From positions 1 through 64,000 of the forward strand of contig JACQDW010000011.1 of assembly GCA_016200845.1 (NCBI GenBank): a DNA stretch of 64,000 nucleotides. The letters are read 5' to 3'. A program made the translations under genes and the position numbers. The DNA comes from Burkholderiales bacterium. GTDB lineage: Bacteria > Pseudomonadota > Gammaproteobacteria > Burkholderiales > Burkholderiaceae_D. Under the pieces are notes generated by a model. The model was given only the letters and a program-made list of their open reading frames with translations. It was not told the DNA's origin and made no database searches. Below, piece after piece: positions 8,760 through 18,531 of this stretch. Each line of letters opens with the position of its first letter. Position 1 is the stretch's first letter.

Positions 8760-10007
8760 TCAATAATTCGAAAGACCTTGTGCAAAATCGCTCAACAAAT
8801 CCTGGGTATCTTCTATCCCCACCGAGACACGGATTAAGGAATCGGCAATCTGCATCTCAGCACGACGCTCGGCTCCCATTTCAAAGAAAATGGTATGCGC
8901 CACAGGAATCACAAGGGTGCGAGTATCGCCCAAATGCGTTGCGTTGATCGCCAACTTGAGATGATTCAAAAAATCGAAACAATCGATTTCAGGCTGCAAT
9001 TCAAAACTAAACAGAGCACCATAAGAGCGGAATAAGTCTGTCGCCAAAGCATGCTGAGGATGCGATGCCAAACCGGGATAATGGACGCGCGCCACCCGTG
9101 GATCAGCTTCTAACATCTGCGCTAATGCCAAGGCGTTGGCACTTTCACGCTCCATGCGCAATGCCAGAGTTTCTGCACCGACTGCAATCTGATGCGCCGC
9201 ATCGGGCGACAAACTCGCGCCGAAATCGCGCAAAGCCTTGGCGCGCAATTGCGACATGCCTTGTTGCGCGGGCGCTTGCTTGCGGAAGTTAGCAGCGATA
9301 TGCGGGTAGCTGGCCCAATTAAATAAGCCCGTATCCGTAATAGCCCCGCCCAAGACATTGCCATGTCCGGCGATTGCTTTAGTGAGGGAGTTGATCACCA
9401 ATCCCGCGCCCACTTTTTTGGGACGGAACAGGTAGGGAGAAGTCATGGTGTTATCGACGACATACAGAATGCCACGCTGCTGGCACAGCTCACCTATGCG
9501 TGCCAGATCAGCGATTTGTGTGCGTGGGTTGGCAATCGTTTCGACGAACACCATGCGCGTATCAGGTGTAATGGCTGCTTCCACTTGCGCCACATCAGTG
9601 GCATCGACCAGCGCTACCGCAATCCCTTGCTCAGCACAGGTTTGCCACAAGCTATTGGTGTTTCCAAACAAGAAGCGCGACGACACGATCTGATCACCAC
9701 GCCGCAACAAGCCTTGGAACACCGCACCTATCGCCGCCATGCCGGTCGCAAAACACAAACTGGCAACGCCATCTTCCATCTTGGTGATTTTATCTTCCAA
9801 GGCAGACACCGTAGGATTGCCCTGGCGACCATAGCGAAATCCGTTCGCCTTGCCCTGAAACACATCGGCCAATTCACGCGCGTTGTGATACCCAAAAGTC
9901 ACGGAAGTATGAATAGGTTTGTGAGGAGATCCGTGCTCGATCTCCTTTTGTCTGTCGTTATGAAGGATGGTGGTGGTGAAACCGTAAGTGTTATCTGTGC
10001 TCATCAT
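8760..10007 (-). CDS. cystathionine gamma-synthase family PLP enzyme
   Basis: 415 aa, full length for the Cys/Met-metabolism PLP family. Visible are the phosphate-binding region (FATGMAAIGA), the substrate-side FRYGRQGNPT, and the PLP lysine in SLTKAIAGHGN. It catalyses gamma-replacement or gamma-elimination on a homoserine ester or sulfur amino acid; which one cannot be decided from sequence alone. Two ATGs in tandem (10007 and 10004). It is 25 nt upstream of the permease gene, possibly co-transcribed by chance. The 350 nt upstream of it hold only a copy of the palindromic repeat. Confidence 0.87.
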   Translation of the reverse strand: MMSTDNTYGFTTTILHNDRQKEIEHGSPHKPIHTSVTFGYHNARELADVFQGKANGFRYGRQGNPTVSALEDKITKMEDGVASLCFATGMAAIGAVFQGLLRRGDQIVSSRFLFGNTNSLWQTCAEQGIAVALVDATDVAQVEAAITPDTRMVFVETIANPRTQIADLARIGELCQQRGILYVVDNTMTSPYLFRPKKVGAGLVINSLTKAIAGHGNVLGGAITDTGLFNWASYPHIAANFRKQAPAQQGMSQLRAKALRDFGASLSPDAAHQIAVGAETLALRMERESANALALAQMLEADPRVARVHYPGLASHPQHALATDLFRSYGALFSFELQPEIDCFDFLNHLKLAINATHLGDTRTLVIPVAHTIFFEMGAERRAEMQIADSLIRVSVGIEDTQDLLSDFAQGLSNY

Positions 10008-10108
10008 GCCCTGTGCTTGCGAAGATAGGTAAACGAAAGCAAGAGTTTAACCTATAAACAAAAAGCTTTAGGCAGCACTATAAGCAATAAGTTTCCAACC
10101 ATCGCTCT

Positions 10109-10288
10109 AGGACTTACGCAAAACAGACGCTGGCGTTGTTGCGTTCCCTTGCAGGGCGCGATAACACAAGCATGTGTTTTTGCTAGGTGGGCAAGCAGCA
10201 TGCTGCTTGAATTCCCCCACTACGCCCTCGCCGTACAATTGTACTGTCTTCGGCTCCACGCCTAGCCAGCGCAATTTTGCGTAAATCC
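10109..10288. repeat. palindromic repeat copy A (long form, 180 bp)
   Basis: Begins AGGACTTACGCAAAACAGACG and ends with the complement (GCGTAAATCC). It contains TACAATTGTAC and GGCTCCACGCCTAGCCAGCG, shared with copies B, C and E, plus an internal 77-bp block (GCAGGGCGCGATAACACAAGC...) shared only with copy C, which is in opposite orientation. It fills most of the gap between two minus-strand genes. Confidence 0.88.
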
Positions 10289-10354
10289 GAACTCTGATGA
10301 AATCACGACAGCGAATCACCAAGCTAGGAATACCGACACAACAACGAGAACAAC

Positions 10355-11245
10355 TTACGCTATCGTCAAAAAATCCTCGATCAACTTCGCCAACACCTCG
10401 GGCTGGTCGTGATGCAGCATATGACCTGCGTCCATCACGATTTCGGTGCGCATCTTTGGTACGAATTTCATGCGTCTGTCTATCTCTGCGCGGGCTTCTT
10501 CTTTATTACCGATCATGCGGTAGATGTCGGTATCGTTCGCTTCTACCCATAGCACGGGTGCGGCGATGTTTTGCCAGCACTCTAAGACTTCGTCAACGTG
10601 GTAAAGCAAAGGACTAGAATTTTTGTGGGCAGGGTCCGCCAGAATTTCCCAGCGCCCTTCTGCGTTTTCTTGCGCCCAATGTTGTGCCAAGAAGTGTGCA
10701 CGGTCATCGCGCAATCGGGGATTGGTTTTTTGCAGGCGAGCTACCACTTCATCAACACTGGCATAAGTACGCAAGCTGGGGACTTCGCGCAACTCGTCTA
10801 ACCATTTGCGATATCGGCCCGGCGCTTGCTTCGCTTGGGTCATTGGCATCCCAAAGCCTTCGAGATTGATCAATCTGGCGATACGTTCGGGGCGCACCCC
10901 TGCATAGACCATGGCGATATTTCCACCCATGCTGTGCCCCAACAAATCCACGGGCTGGTCGGGCGAAAAGTGCTGTAACAAAGCATCAAGATCAGCAACA
11001 TAATCGGGGAACCAGTAACTCTCAACCGGAGGAGATTGCGTCAATCCAAAGCCGCGCCAATCGGGAGCAATGACATGCCAGTCCTGCGCGAGACAATCGA
11101 CGACAAACTGGAACGAAGCAGCGACATCCATCCAGCCATGCACCATAAATAATGTCGGGGCATCTTCACGACCCCAGTGACGGCAATGTACTTGCAATCC
11201 GCGCAGGGAAACAAATTCGGAACGACTGACGAGTGAGGTAGGCAT
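10355..11245 (-). CDS. alpha/beta hydrolase
   Basis: 296 aa with the classical fold: oxyanion strand FMVHGWMD, nucleophile elbow GHSMGG (Ser), and catalytic His in DAGHMLHHDQPE near the C-terminus. No signal peptide, so cytoplasmic. I start it at ATG 11245 (MPTSLVSRSEF), which has GGA about 10 nt upstream; the track's 11299 start adds a non-conserved stretch that overlaps the promoter region. Substrate unknown. Stands alone, flanked downstream by repeat copy A. Confidence 0.85.
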   Translation of the reverse strand: MPTSLVSRSEFVSLRGLQVHCRHWGREDAPTLFMVHGWMDVAASFQFVVDCLAQDWHVIAPDWRGFGLTQSPPVESYWFPDYVADLDALLQHFSPDQPVDLLGHSMGGNIAMVYAGVRPERIARLINLEGFGMPMTQAKQAPGRYRKWLDELREVPSLRTYASVDEVVARLQKTNPRLRDDRAHFLAQHWAQENAEGRWEILADPAHKNSSPLLYHVDEVLECWQNIAAPVLWVEANDTDIYRMIGNKEEARAEIDRRMKFVPKMRTEIVMDAGHMLHHDQPEVLAKLIEDFLTIA

Positions 11246-11349
11246 GGTCAAGGAATCCAATAAAAAGAACGATCGTTCGATTATTATAACCGAATACAAA
11301 TCCGGCCATCGGCTTTCACCAATTTACCGCAAAAACCAGTCAATCTCGC

Positions 11350-12297
11350 TTATTTCACTGGTTTTCCATCAAAACGCACATAATCCCCCACTTTCAGCTG
11401 CACCAACTCACTGCTTGCAATTTCCTTGGCATCCAACATCGAGAACGGCATTTGCACTTGCGCCACCTTGACCCAGCCCATGCTCGCCTGCGCCGTGCCA
11501 TAGGCGAGCGGCTGGCTAAGTTGCGCCTTCATGCCCCAAGCGGGAAGTTGCTCATAAGCGGCCACGGCCAAACCAACATCGCCAACCGTTAAGTTGGAGC
11601 TGGCACCCGCGTCGAGATAAATCTGCTGGTCTTTCACTTGAACAATTTTGGCAAGCATAGGATAACTCGCTAAATCTTGGCGTATCCATGCGACCGATTC
11701 TTGCATGACGGAGTCTATCGCTTGACCGAATTTGGTCGCATAAAATGTGACGCTCCCGAAAGGCTTATCACGTCCTATTTTCGAATCATCGCCAGCAGGT
11801 CGATATAAATGATGGCGACTGATACGCACGCCAGTGACGCCATCATAGATCGCAAATTCTATTTCTATGTGCCGTTGACGACTCTCCCACAGTCCCAAAA
11901 AGCGGGGCTCGACACGTACGCCAGCATTTCTGATCTCGCCAGCAATCACAAATTGCGCATCATGTTCCGCCGCCACTTGCTGCACTAAACGAGTCGATGG
12001 CGCTTCTTGTTGCAAATCAAGAGAAAGTAAATTGTGCGACTGCCGCACCAAAAAACTGCCGGAATCATCAAGCCGGCTCAAGATCTCGCGCGGCATTCCT
12101 TGCGCAATATCATCGACATCTTGCACCTGCGACGCCAATTTCACCGCCATTGCGGTCATCACGATCTTTTTCTTTAAAACACGATCATGGTATTGCACAG
12201 CCTTGGGCTTAGAGAACAGACTACAAGCGTTCAGACTTAGGCTACAAATTAAGAAAATAGACCAGAACAGCCTTCTGGAAAAAGATTTGCCACGCAT
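11350..12297 (-). CDS. FlgT-like outer-membrane lipoprotein
   Basis: 315 aa. A lipoprotein signal with lipobox LSLNAC gives a mature Cys at about residue 25. The rest resembles flagellar assembly protein FlgT: an N-terminal ABD-like region, the middle domain with FVIAGEIRNAG and FAIYDGVTGVRISRHHLYRPAG, and a C-terminal SH3-like domain (VGDYVRFDGKP). FlgT stabilises the flagellar basal body or H-ring in Vibrio. No flagellar gene is in the window, so the role is by family resemblance. Confidence 0.65.
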   Translation of the reverse strand: MRGKSFSRRLFWSIFLICSLSLNACSLFSKPKAVQYHDRVLKKKIVMTAMAVKLASQVQDVDDIAQGMPREILSRLDDSGSFLVRQSHNLLSLDLQQEAPSTRLVQQVAAEHDAQFVIAGEIRNAGVRVEPRFLGLWESRQRHIEIEFAIYDGVTGVRISRHHLYRPAGDDSKIGRDKPFGSVTFYATKFGQAIDSVMQESVAWIRQDLASYPMLAKIVQVKDQQIYLDAGASSNLTVGDVGLAVAAYEQLPAWGMKAQLSQPLAYGTAQASMGWVKVAQVQMPFSMLDAKEIASSELVQLKVGDYVRFDGKPVK

Positions 12298-12414
12298 TAT
12301 CAGGTCTCCTGAATAATCGATGATGAGGACTATTCAGACCTTATAGCATGGACGCCGGACGTTCAATCCTTAACACAACAGGGTTTTTTACGCCCAATTT
12401 TCAACCTTTAGCCT

Positions 12415-13242
12415 TTATACGATTTTCATCGCATCTAACTCAGCCTGACTAAACCCCGCCGCCAAACGTGCTGCTACGTTGAATGGCGCACGCAGGACGG
12501 GCGCTTTGAATTGCTGTGCTAATTGAGCGAAACAGGTGATGGGATCGAGTTGCCTTTGTTGGCATAGATAAGCAAACCAGCGGTTGCCGATGGCGACGTG
12601 GCCGATTTCCTCTCGTAGAATAATGTCCAAAATCTCAGCGGCTGCGAGGTCGCCTGCTTGTGCGATCTTGGCACGCAAGGCGGGCGTTGCATCGAGGCCG
12701 CGGGCTTCCATGGTACGCGGTACCAAGGCCATGCGCGCCAATACATCACCACTGGTTTTTTCTGCCAATTCCCACAGGCTGTTATGTGCGGGGAAATCGC
12801 CATAGGCAAATCCCAAACTTAGCAAATGATCCGCCAATAAGCAAAAGTGATATGCCTCCTCTTGCGCCACTTGCAGCCAATCGGCGTAATACGCCTCCGG
12901 CATATTTGGAAAACGCCATACCGCGTCGAGTGCCAGATTGATCGCATTAAATTCTATATGCGCCAACGCATGAATCAGACTAGCCCGCCCTTCCACTGTA
13001 TTCATGGCGCGGCGCTTGACAGCCAATGGAGGTACCAGTTCGGGACGATCTGGACGACCGGGCACGCCGTCGGGCGCCGTCAAATGAGCATCGCTTTGCA
13101 CTGTAAGTTCGCCGCGCAGATAGCGAGCGCGCAATTCTTCGGTCTGCGCTGCTTTCGTTCTGGGGTCAGCTTCTATGAGGCAGAGCAAGGCTTGCTGACG
13201 CAATTCGGTCGTCGAAGATAAGGGGAATACTGTGGAATTCAT
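12415..13242 (-). CDS. DUF455 ferritin-like protein
   Basis: 275 aa, typical size for DUF455. Four-helix ferritin-like core with evident di-iron ligands: HALAHIEFNAI, EEAYHFCLLADH and EEIGHVAIGN carry the E and ExxH motifs. Probably a di-iron oxygenase or hydroxylase, related to MiaE-like folds; no substrate is known. It is divergent from the carbonic-anhydrase gene with 119 nt between them. Confidence 0.82.
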   Translation of the reverse strand: MNSTVFPLSSTTELRQQALLCLIEADPRTKAAQTEELRARYLRGELTVQSDAHLTAPDGVPGRPDRPELVPPLAVKRRAMNTVEGRASLIHALAHIEFNAINLALDAVWRFPNMPEAYYADWLQVAQEEAYHFCLLADHLLSLGFAYGDFPAHNSLWELAEKTSGDVLARMALVPRTMEARGLDATPALRAKIAQAGDLAAAEILDIILREEIGHVAIGNRWFAYLCQQRQLDPITCFAQLAQQFKAPVLRAPFNVAARLAAGFSQAELDAMKIV

Positions 13243-13361
13243 GCGGAGGGCGGTAAAATAGAGGGTGATACGAAATCAGAAGCTGGCATTTTACGGCATT
13301 TTGCACCCAGCTTCGCCCCTCATTTCGCCCCCCACTTTGCGCCATTTCTACAGGAAACACC

Positions 13362-13898
13362 ATGCCCATCTATCAACTTGCCGATGCGATTCCGGAGATT
13401 GATCCGACTGCTTACGTTACTGACAACGCCACCGTCATTGGCAAAGTCAAAATTGACGCCAAGGCCAGCGTCTGGTTTGGTGCCGTATTACGTGGCGATA
13501 ATGAACTGATACACATCGGTGAGAATAGCAATTTGCAAGAGTCTTGCGTCTTACACACCGACATGGGCTATCCGCTAACCATCGGTGCCAATGTCACGGT
13601 CGGCCATCAAGCCATGCTGCATGGCTGCACCGTTGGAGATGGCTCTCTGATCGGGATTCAGGCAGTGATACTCAATGGCGCAAAAATCGGTAAAAATTGT
13701 CTGGTGGGCGCTGGTGCTCTGGTCACGGAGGGGAAAGAATTTCCCGACAATTCGTTGATCGTCGGCTCGCCCGCCAAAGTCATACGCACACTCAGCGACG
13801 AAGCCGTCTTGCAAATGCAAGGCAATGCCCAACATTATGTGGAACGCGCGCAAGCTTATCGCCGCGACCTCAAGAAAATAGAAGGAAACCAAGAGTGA
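13362..13898 (+). CDS. gamma-carbonic anhydrase family protein
   Basis: 178 aa left-handed beta-helix of hexapeptide repeats ([20 protein letters not shown]...). Three zinc-type histidines are visible (HTDMGYP and HQAMLHGC), as in gamma-class carbonic anhydrases of the YrdA/PaaY type. ATG 13362 is preceded by AGGAAACACC. Stop codon overlaps the GTG start of hslO (GTGA), so the two genes are translationally coupled. Confidence 0.9.
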   Translation: MPIYQLADAIPEIDPTAYVTDNATVIGKVKIDAKASVWFGAVLRGDNELIHIGENSNLQESCVLHTDMGYPLTIGANVTVGHQAMLHGCTVGDGSLIGIQAVILNGAKIGKNCLVGAGALVTEGKEFPDNSLIVGSPAKVIRTLSDEAVLQMQGNAQHYVERAQAYRRDLKKIEGNQE

Positions 13899-14821
13899 AA
13901 GATCAACTCCAAAAATTTATGTTTGAACACGCCGGTGTGCGTGGCGAATTAGTCGAGCTGCCCAACACCTGGCAAGAAATTTTGTCGCATCACGATTACC
14001 CCCAGCCAGTTCAAAACATCTTGGGTGAATTGCTGGCAGCCACAGCGCTGCTCAGCGCCAATCTCAAATTCGATGGCACCATGATTATGCAAATTCACGG
14101 CGACGGCCCAGTGCGCCTGATGGTGGTTGAGTGCGATGCCAATTTGCGCCTGCGTGCCACCGCCAAACTTGCTCCCGACGCGCACATCGCTGACAACGCC
14201 AGCCTCACAGACCTGGTGCACAGTCACGGTCATGGACGTTTCGTGATCACGCTAGACCCGAACGACAAACTACCCGGCCAGCAAGCCTATCAGGGCATCG
14301 TGCCTTTGGACGGCGAGTCGATAGCCGGCATTATTGAAAACTATATGATGCGCTCCGAGCAGCTCGACACAAAACTTTGGTTGGCGGCCGACAAACAAGT
14401 GGCACGCGGCATGCTCTTACAAAAGCTGCCCAAGCACGGTGGTAGCGAAGCGCAGGTCGAAGACGAAACCGAAGCCTGGAACCGTGCAGTGATTTTAGGC
14501 AGCACATTAAAGCAAGAAGAACTCCTAAACACCGATATTCAAACTTTGATGACGCGCTTATTTTGGGAAGAAACTCTGCGCGTCTTCGATCCTTTGCACC
14601 CGGAATTCTATTGCAACTGCACCCGCGAACGAGTCGGTGATATGCTCAAAATGCTGGGTGAAGAAGAAGTCAAAACCGCCATCAATGAGCTCAGCCAGCT
14701 CGACATCAATTGCGACTTCTGTGGAAAACATTATGGCTTTGATCAAGTCGATTGCGCTCAACTGTTTACTGCGGCCACCTTGACCGAAGGCGTCATTACG
14801 CCTAGCCAAAGCAAACATTAA
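13895..14821 (+). CDS. hslO: redox-regulated chaperone Hsp33
   Basis: 308 aa. The C-terminal zinc redox switch is complete: CNC, about 30 residues, then CDFC (CxC...CxxC). Oxidation of these cysteines releases zinc and activates holdase activity in the cytoplasm. The track's start at 13697 lies in another reading of the upstream gene; the true start is GTG 13895, with GGAAACC upstream and a 4-nt overlap with the carbonic anhydrase gene. Family N-terminal pattern ([17 protein letters not shown]) begins a few residues after this GTG. Confidence 0.95.
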   Translation: MKDQLQKFMFEHAGVRGELVELPNTWQEILSHHDYPQPVQNILGELLAATALLSANLKFDGTMIMQIHGDGPVRLMVVECDANLRLRATAKLAPDAHIADNASLTDLVHSHGHGRFVITLDPNDKLPGQQAYQGIVPLDGESIAGIIENYMMRSEQLDTKLWLAADKQVARGMLLQKLPKHGGSEAQVEDETEAWNRAVILGSTLKQEELLNTDIQTLMTRLFWEETLRVFDPLHPEFYCNCTRERVGDMLKMLGEEEVKTAINELSQLDINCDFCGKHYGFDQVDCAQLFTAATLTEGVITPSQSKH

Positions 14822-14985
14822 GCTCTTCCCCAATGGCGACGACATGGCTCGTCGCCATATCACTTACAATTTGCAACAAAAATTTGTGGCATCTTGTGAC
14901 ATCCAAAGCACCTTCTCGTGCGTTGAGCCCCCACAGGTCGGCGATCATTCTTCTATTTACTCAATTCACTGTGCGAAAGACATTC

Positions 14986-17025
14986 ATGAGCATGTTTCTC
15001 CCCACAAAAAAAATTCTCAGCCTGAGCGGCATTGCCCTCATGACCGCGCTGAGTGCATTTCCAGTCCAGGCGCAATCACTGCCTCCTGCTCCCTCCAATA
15101 ATCCTCAAGATGTTAACCAACAATACCAGCCCGAACCACCGGGACGGGTTGCCCGTGTTGGCTATGCTTATGGCAATATCAGTTTTGCCGACGCGGGCAG
15201 CAATGTCTGGACCAGCTTACAGCCTAATCGCCCACTTTCGACCGGTGACAGCATCATGGTGCCCGAGCTGGGGAAAGCTGAATTACAAGTTGGTGCCGAT
15301 TCGTTGCGCATCAATGCCAATACGCGGCTGAGTTTTGTCAATCTCGACGATAACAACATACAAATCAATTTATCATTAGGCAGCGTCGTGTTCAGGGTAC
15401 GCGCCTTGCAACAACGGGAAAATATTGAAATCAACACGCCCAATCTGCGATTTGTCATACAAGAGCCGGGCGAATACCGTATCAACGTCAATGACTATGA
15501 CAGCGATATGGTCGGATATCAGCAACTCGACGAATATGGCAACTGGGATACCCATGTCGAATACGGAGCGATCTGGTATCCGCGTGGTGTTTCGGTCGGC
15601 TGGGCTCCTTACCGTGACGGTCATTGGGTCTGGGTCTCACCATGGGGGTGGACTTGGGTCGATCGCTCGCCTTGGGGCTTTGCTCCTTACCACTATGGTC
15701 GCTGGACTTATGTTGGACATCGTTGGCGCTCGATTCCCGGGCGCTGGGAACCTCATTATCACGCAGTTTATGCGCCCGCTTTGGTCGCCTTTGTTGGTTT
15801 TAATCGCGGTGGCGTGCACGTCGGGATAAGTGTTGGCAATGATCGTTACCAAGATTTTGGCCCTTCTGTCTCCTGGTTCCCACTCGGGCCCGGCGAAGTT
15901 TACCGTCCCTACTATCATTACAGTGATCACTATCTTCATAACGTGAATCAAAATATCGTGATCAACAACACCACCATTATTCAAAACAATAACTACCATT
16001 ACCATAATCAGGATGTACGCGATGCAGTGACCTCGGTTCCGACGCAAACTTTCGTGCGTGGTGAACACGTTTTCCCGCACTCAACCTCAGTCACTCAGGC
16101 ACAAATTAAGCAAATGCATGTGCAGGAAAATTTGAATTTGCAGCCAGAGAAAAATAATCGCTTTGGTGACGAACGTCCGCGCTATTGGCAAGACAGTGAA
16201 AAGAATTTGCGACATCCCGTCGTGAACGCGCCAGAGCGTCAGGAACGCAGCGGCAATGTTGTCATTGGCACAGGCAACAATCAAGCTGTCACAAATAATG
16301 CAGCCATCAATGCCGGTACGCCTAACACATCCTTGCCTTCGAACAATCGCGAACGTGCTTCCCGTTTCAATGACAACGATCGAGAAGCACCCTACAACAA
16401 TCCACGTCAGCCAGGCAGACGCATTGAGGGTAATCGGATCGACGGTAGTATCAATGAACGCGTGCTCCCGGCGCAAACCGCTACCATGCCTGCCACAGTA
16501 CCGCAGCCTCAGTCTGTCAATAATGGAACGGGCATACGCACCATAGAGGAAATGAACCAACGCCCTGTCAATTCAGCGCGCAATGCTGATGAGTCCTCGC
16601 GCGGCAGCTTCAATCAAAATCGTTTTGAAGATAAACGCGATACTGGTGTGCGCCGCGCCGCGATGGAAGAGCAGACGCCACGTCAAGTTGAGCGTAAATT
16701 GGAGACCAACAATGATCGCGCTTTTGACAGCAGCAATCGCTTTGAACGTCGGGTGGAACGCATGGAAAGAAATGAAGAGCGCAGTAGCAACCGTGCCTTC
16801 GAGCGGAGTAATGAGCGTGTGCAAGAACGAACTCCCGAACGCGTAGAAGATCGCGGTGATCGCAGTGGTGGTCGTTTTTTTGAACGGGTGCAGAACCGTG
16901 AAGCAGCTCCAATGCCAAAAGCGGAACCACGCGTGACGCCGCCTGAACCCAAACGTGAAAACCCACCAAGCTCGTCGAAATCAGAACGCGACAAAAATTC
17001 AGAAAGAAAAGGCATAGAACGTTAG
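14986..17025 (+). CDS. DUF6600 exported protein with FecR-like domain
   Basis: 679 aa. A cleavable signal peptide ends at VQAQ (about residue 30). Residues 60-190 form a FecR-like beta domain (LSTGDSIMVPELGKAELQV). Then comes the DUF6600 signature of Trp/Tyr/Gly-rich short repeats (DGHWVWVSPWGWTWVD, YGRWTYVGHRW), an Asn/His-rich linker, and a very basic/acidic, Arg/Glu-rich, likely disordered tail of about 200 residues. ATG 14986 gives the signal peptide; the track's 14833 start does not. Function is unknown; periplasmic or surface location is inferred. Confidence 0.8.
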   Translation: MSMFLPTKKILSLSGIALMTALSAFPVQAQSLPPAPSNNPQDVNQQYQPEPPGRVARVGYAYGNISFADAGSNVWTSLQPNRPLSTGDSIMVPELGKAELQVGADSLRINANTRLSFVNLDDNNIQINLSLGSVVFRVRALQQRENIEINTPNLRFVIQEPGEYRINVNDYDSDMVGYQQLDEYGNWDTHVEYGAIWYPRGVSVGWAPYRDGHWVWVSPWGWTWVDRSPWGFAPYHYGRWTYVGHRWRSIPGRWEPHYHAVYAPALVAFVGFNRGGVHVGISVGNDRYQDFGPSVSWFPLGPGEVYRPYYHYSDHYLHNVNQNIVINNTTIIQNNNYHYHNQDVRDAVTSVPTQTFVRGEHVFPHSTSVTQAQIKQMHVQENLNLQPEKNNRFGDERPRYWQDSEKNLRHPVVNAPERQERSGNVVIGTGNNQAVTNNAAINAGTPNTSLPSNNRERASRFNDNDREAPYNNPRQPGRRIEGNRIDGSINERVLPAQTATMPATVPQPQSVNNGTGIRTIEEMNQRPVNSARNADESSRGSFNQNRFEDKRDTGVRRAAMEEQTPRQVERKLETNNDRAFDSSNRFERRVERMERNEERSSNRAFERSNERVQERTPERVEDRGDRSGGRFFERVQNREAAPMPKAEPRVTPPEPKRENPPSSSKSERDKNSERKGIER

Positions 17026-17060
17026 ATTTTAATTAATCAACTTAATCAAAATTACATGAA

Positions 17061-17090
17061 AAAGCGACGCGAAACCGTCGCTTTTTTCTT
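17061..17090 (+). terminator. intrinsic terminator after DUF6600 gene
   Basis: AAAGCGACG and CGTCGCTTT form a 9-bp stem with a 6-nt loop, followed by a run of T. It lies 36 nt after the stop codon. Confidence 0.9.
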
Positions 17091-17276
17091 ATCCAAACAA
17101 TTTTGTGACATTTCCGTAGATAAACATCCCAAGTTTTGCGCTAATTTGCTAAGATGAACTGAACCATGATCGTGTTGTACTACGTTGTTCAGCCACACTT
17201 TATCTCAAGTTTGTTTTTTGCCTGATCGTTATCGCTCACACTGCATTCCAACTGCAAGCAATAAGGGGCTTTAAAT

Positions 17277-18377
17277 ATGAACGCACACACCATCACCTGC
17301 CCAGAATTTTTAAGCATGGAGCAGTCCATCATTGATGACTTCGTGAGCTGTACCAACGAAAGTTGTGACGAAACCGAACTTTGCATCAAGGCGCTCAATC
17401 GTCATGGCGGCCCCGAATATGTTCATCGCTTATTTCGCGGCCTGCATTCTCTCAAAGGCAATTGCCAAATGGTTGGTTTGGCGGCGTTCACAGAACCGCT
17501 ACACAAAATAGAAGAGATCGTCGCTCGTTTACGTTCCCATAAAATCCCCTATGTGCCTTGCATAGGTGAGTTTATCTTATTGGCAACCGACGAAATCGAC
17601 ATTTTGCTCAACGAGCTCATCAATCAAAAACAGGTGGATAACGACAGGCGACTGCTTTTATGTCATGTCAGCGACAAGATTCTCAACGGACTAACTCCTG
17701 ACAACATCAGCGAAATTTTTGGTGACGCCATTGCTCAGGTCAGCCACAAAGCCCGCACCGCAGCGGCGGACGTCAAGCAAAAGAAAGTCTTACTCGAACT
17801 GCCTGACGACATGGAATTGATGCGTATGCTCTCGCTACACATTGATAACCTCAGCATCTATAGACTCAATCGTAGCGATCAAATCGTACAATTAATCGAA
17901 CAGCTCAATGCTGCATTAAACTTCCCGGTTGACCCGAAACAACTCCACGCCGCCGCCTTGATGCACGACGTTGGTATGAGCTTTATCCCGCACAATATTT
18001 TTAACAAAGAAAGCTCACTGACCCGCGAAGAAATTCGCAAAGTGCAGGAACACGTATTGATCAGTAGCCAATTACTACTGCGCTTTGGCGGTTGGGAGGA
18101 AGCCGCGAAAATGGTACTCGCCCATCACGAGCGCTTCGACGGTACCGGCTATCCCAACGGGGTAGTCGGTCATGCCATCCACCCCGGCGGCCAAATGCTC
18201 TCCATCGTTGACACTTTCTGCTCGATCACCAACGAGCGTTCAGATCGCACCTTCAAAAAGAGTTTGCTCAGTGCCATCTCCGAAATCAACGCCAATATTG
18301 AAACTCAGTTCGACCCGGACATGGTGCACGTATTTAACGAAGTTGTACGACGTATTATGCTCAGGACATCCAACTGA
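17277..18377 (+). CDS. HPt-HD-GYP domain phosphodiesterase
   Basis: 366 aa. The N-terminal 120 residues are a histidine phosphotransfer domain with the phosphorylatable His in HSLKGNCQMVG. The C-terminal 200 residues are an HD-GYP domain: HD in ALMHDVGM and the GYP-containing motif HHERFDGTGYPNG are intact, so it should hydrolyse c-di-GMP. The combination HPt plus HD-GYP suggests a phosphorelay gates the phosphodiesterase. It faces no obvious kinase partner here. Repeat copy B begins 6 nt after the stop codon. Confidence 0.88.
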   Translation: MNAHTITCPEFLSMEQSIIDDFVSCTNESCDETELCIKALNRHGGPEYVHRLFRGLHSLKGNCQMVGLAAFTEPLHKIEEIVARLRSHKIPYVPCIGEFILLATDEIDILLNELINQKQVDNDRRLLLCHVSDKILNGLTPDNISEIFGDAIAQVSHKARTAAADVKQKKVLLELPDDMELMRMLSLHIDNLSIYRLNRSDQIVQLIEQLNAALNFPVDPKQLHAAALMHDVGMSFIPHNIFNKESSLTREEIRKVQEHVLISSQLLLRFGGWEEAAKMVLAHHERFDGTGYPNGVVGHAIHPGGQMLSIVDTFCSITNERSDRTFKKSLLSAISEINANIETQFDPDMVHVFNEVVRRIMLRTSN

Positions 18378-18383
18378 TATCTT

Positions 18384-18486
18384 AGGACTTACGCAAAACA
18401 GACGCTGGCGTTGTTGTGTTCGCCTCGCCGTACAATTGTACTGTCTTCGGCTCCACGCCTAGCCAGCGCAATTTTGCGTAAGTCCC
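18384..18486. repeat. palindromic repeat copy B (short form, 103 bp)
   Basis: Same orientation as copy A but lacks the 77-bp internal block. Starts six bases after the HD-GYP stop codon and ends 46 nt before the peptidase stop, so it lies between convergent genes. Confidence 0.88.
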
Positions 18487-18531
18487 TAACTAATAAAGTG
18501 GCCTGCTCAAAGCAATCAGGCCAAATTTCCT

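Noticed and set aside
9363-10028. 221-aa plus-strand ORF antisense to the PLP enzyme
   Set aside because: Shadow of a well-supported gene with PLP motifs on the other strand; composition is that of an antisense frame.
13697-13894. 198-bp upstream extension of the Hsp33 ORF
   Set aside because: It lies in another frame of the carbonic anhydrase gene; GTG 13895 with its own ribosome site and the family N-terminus fits.
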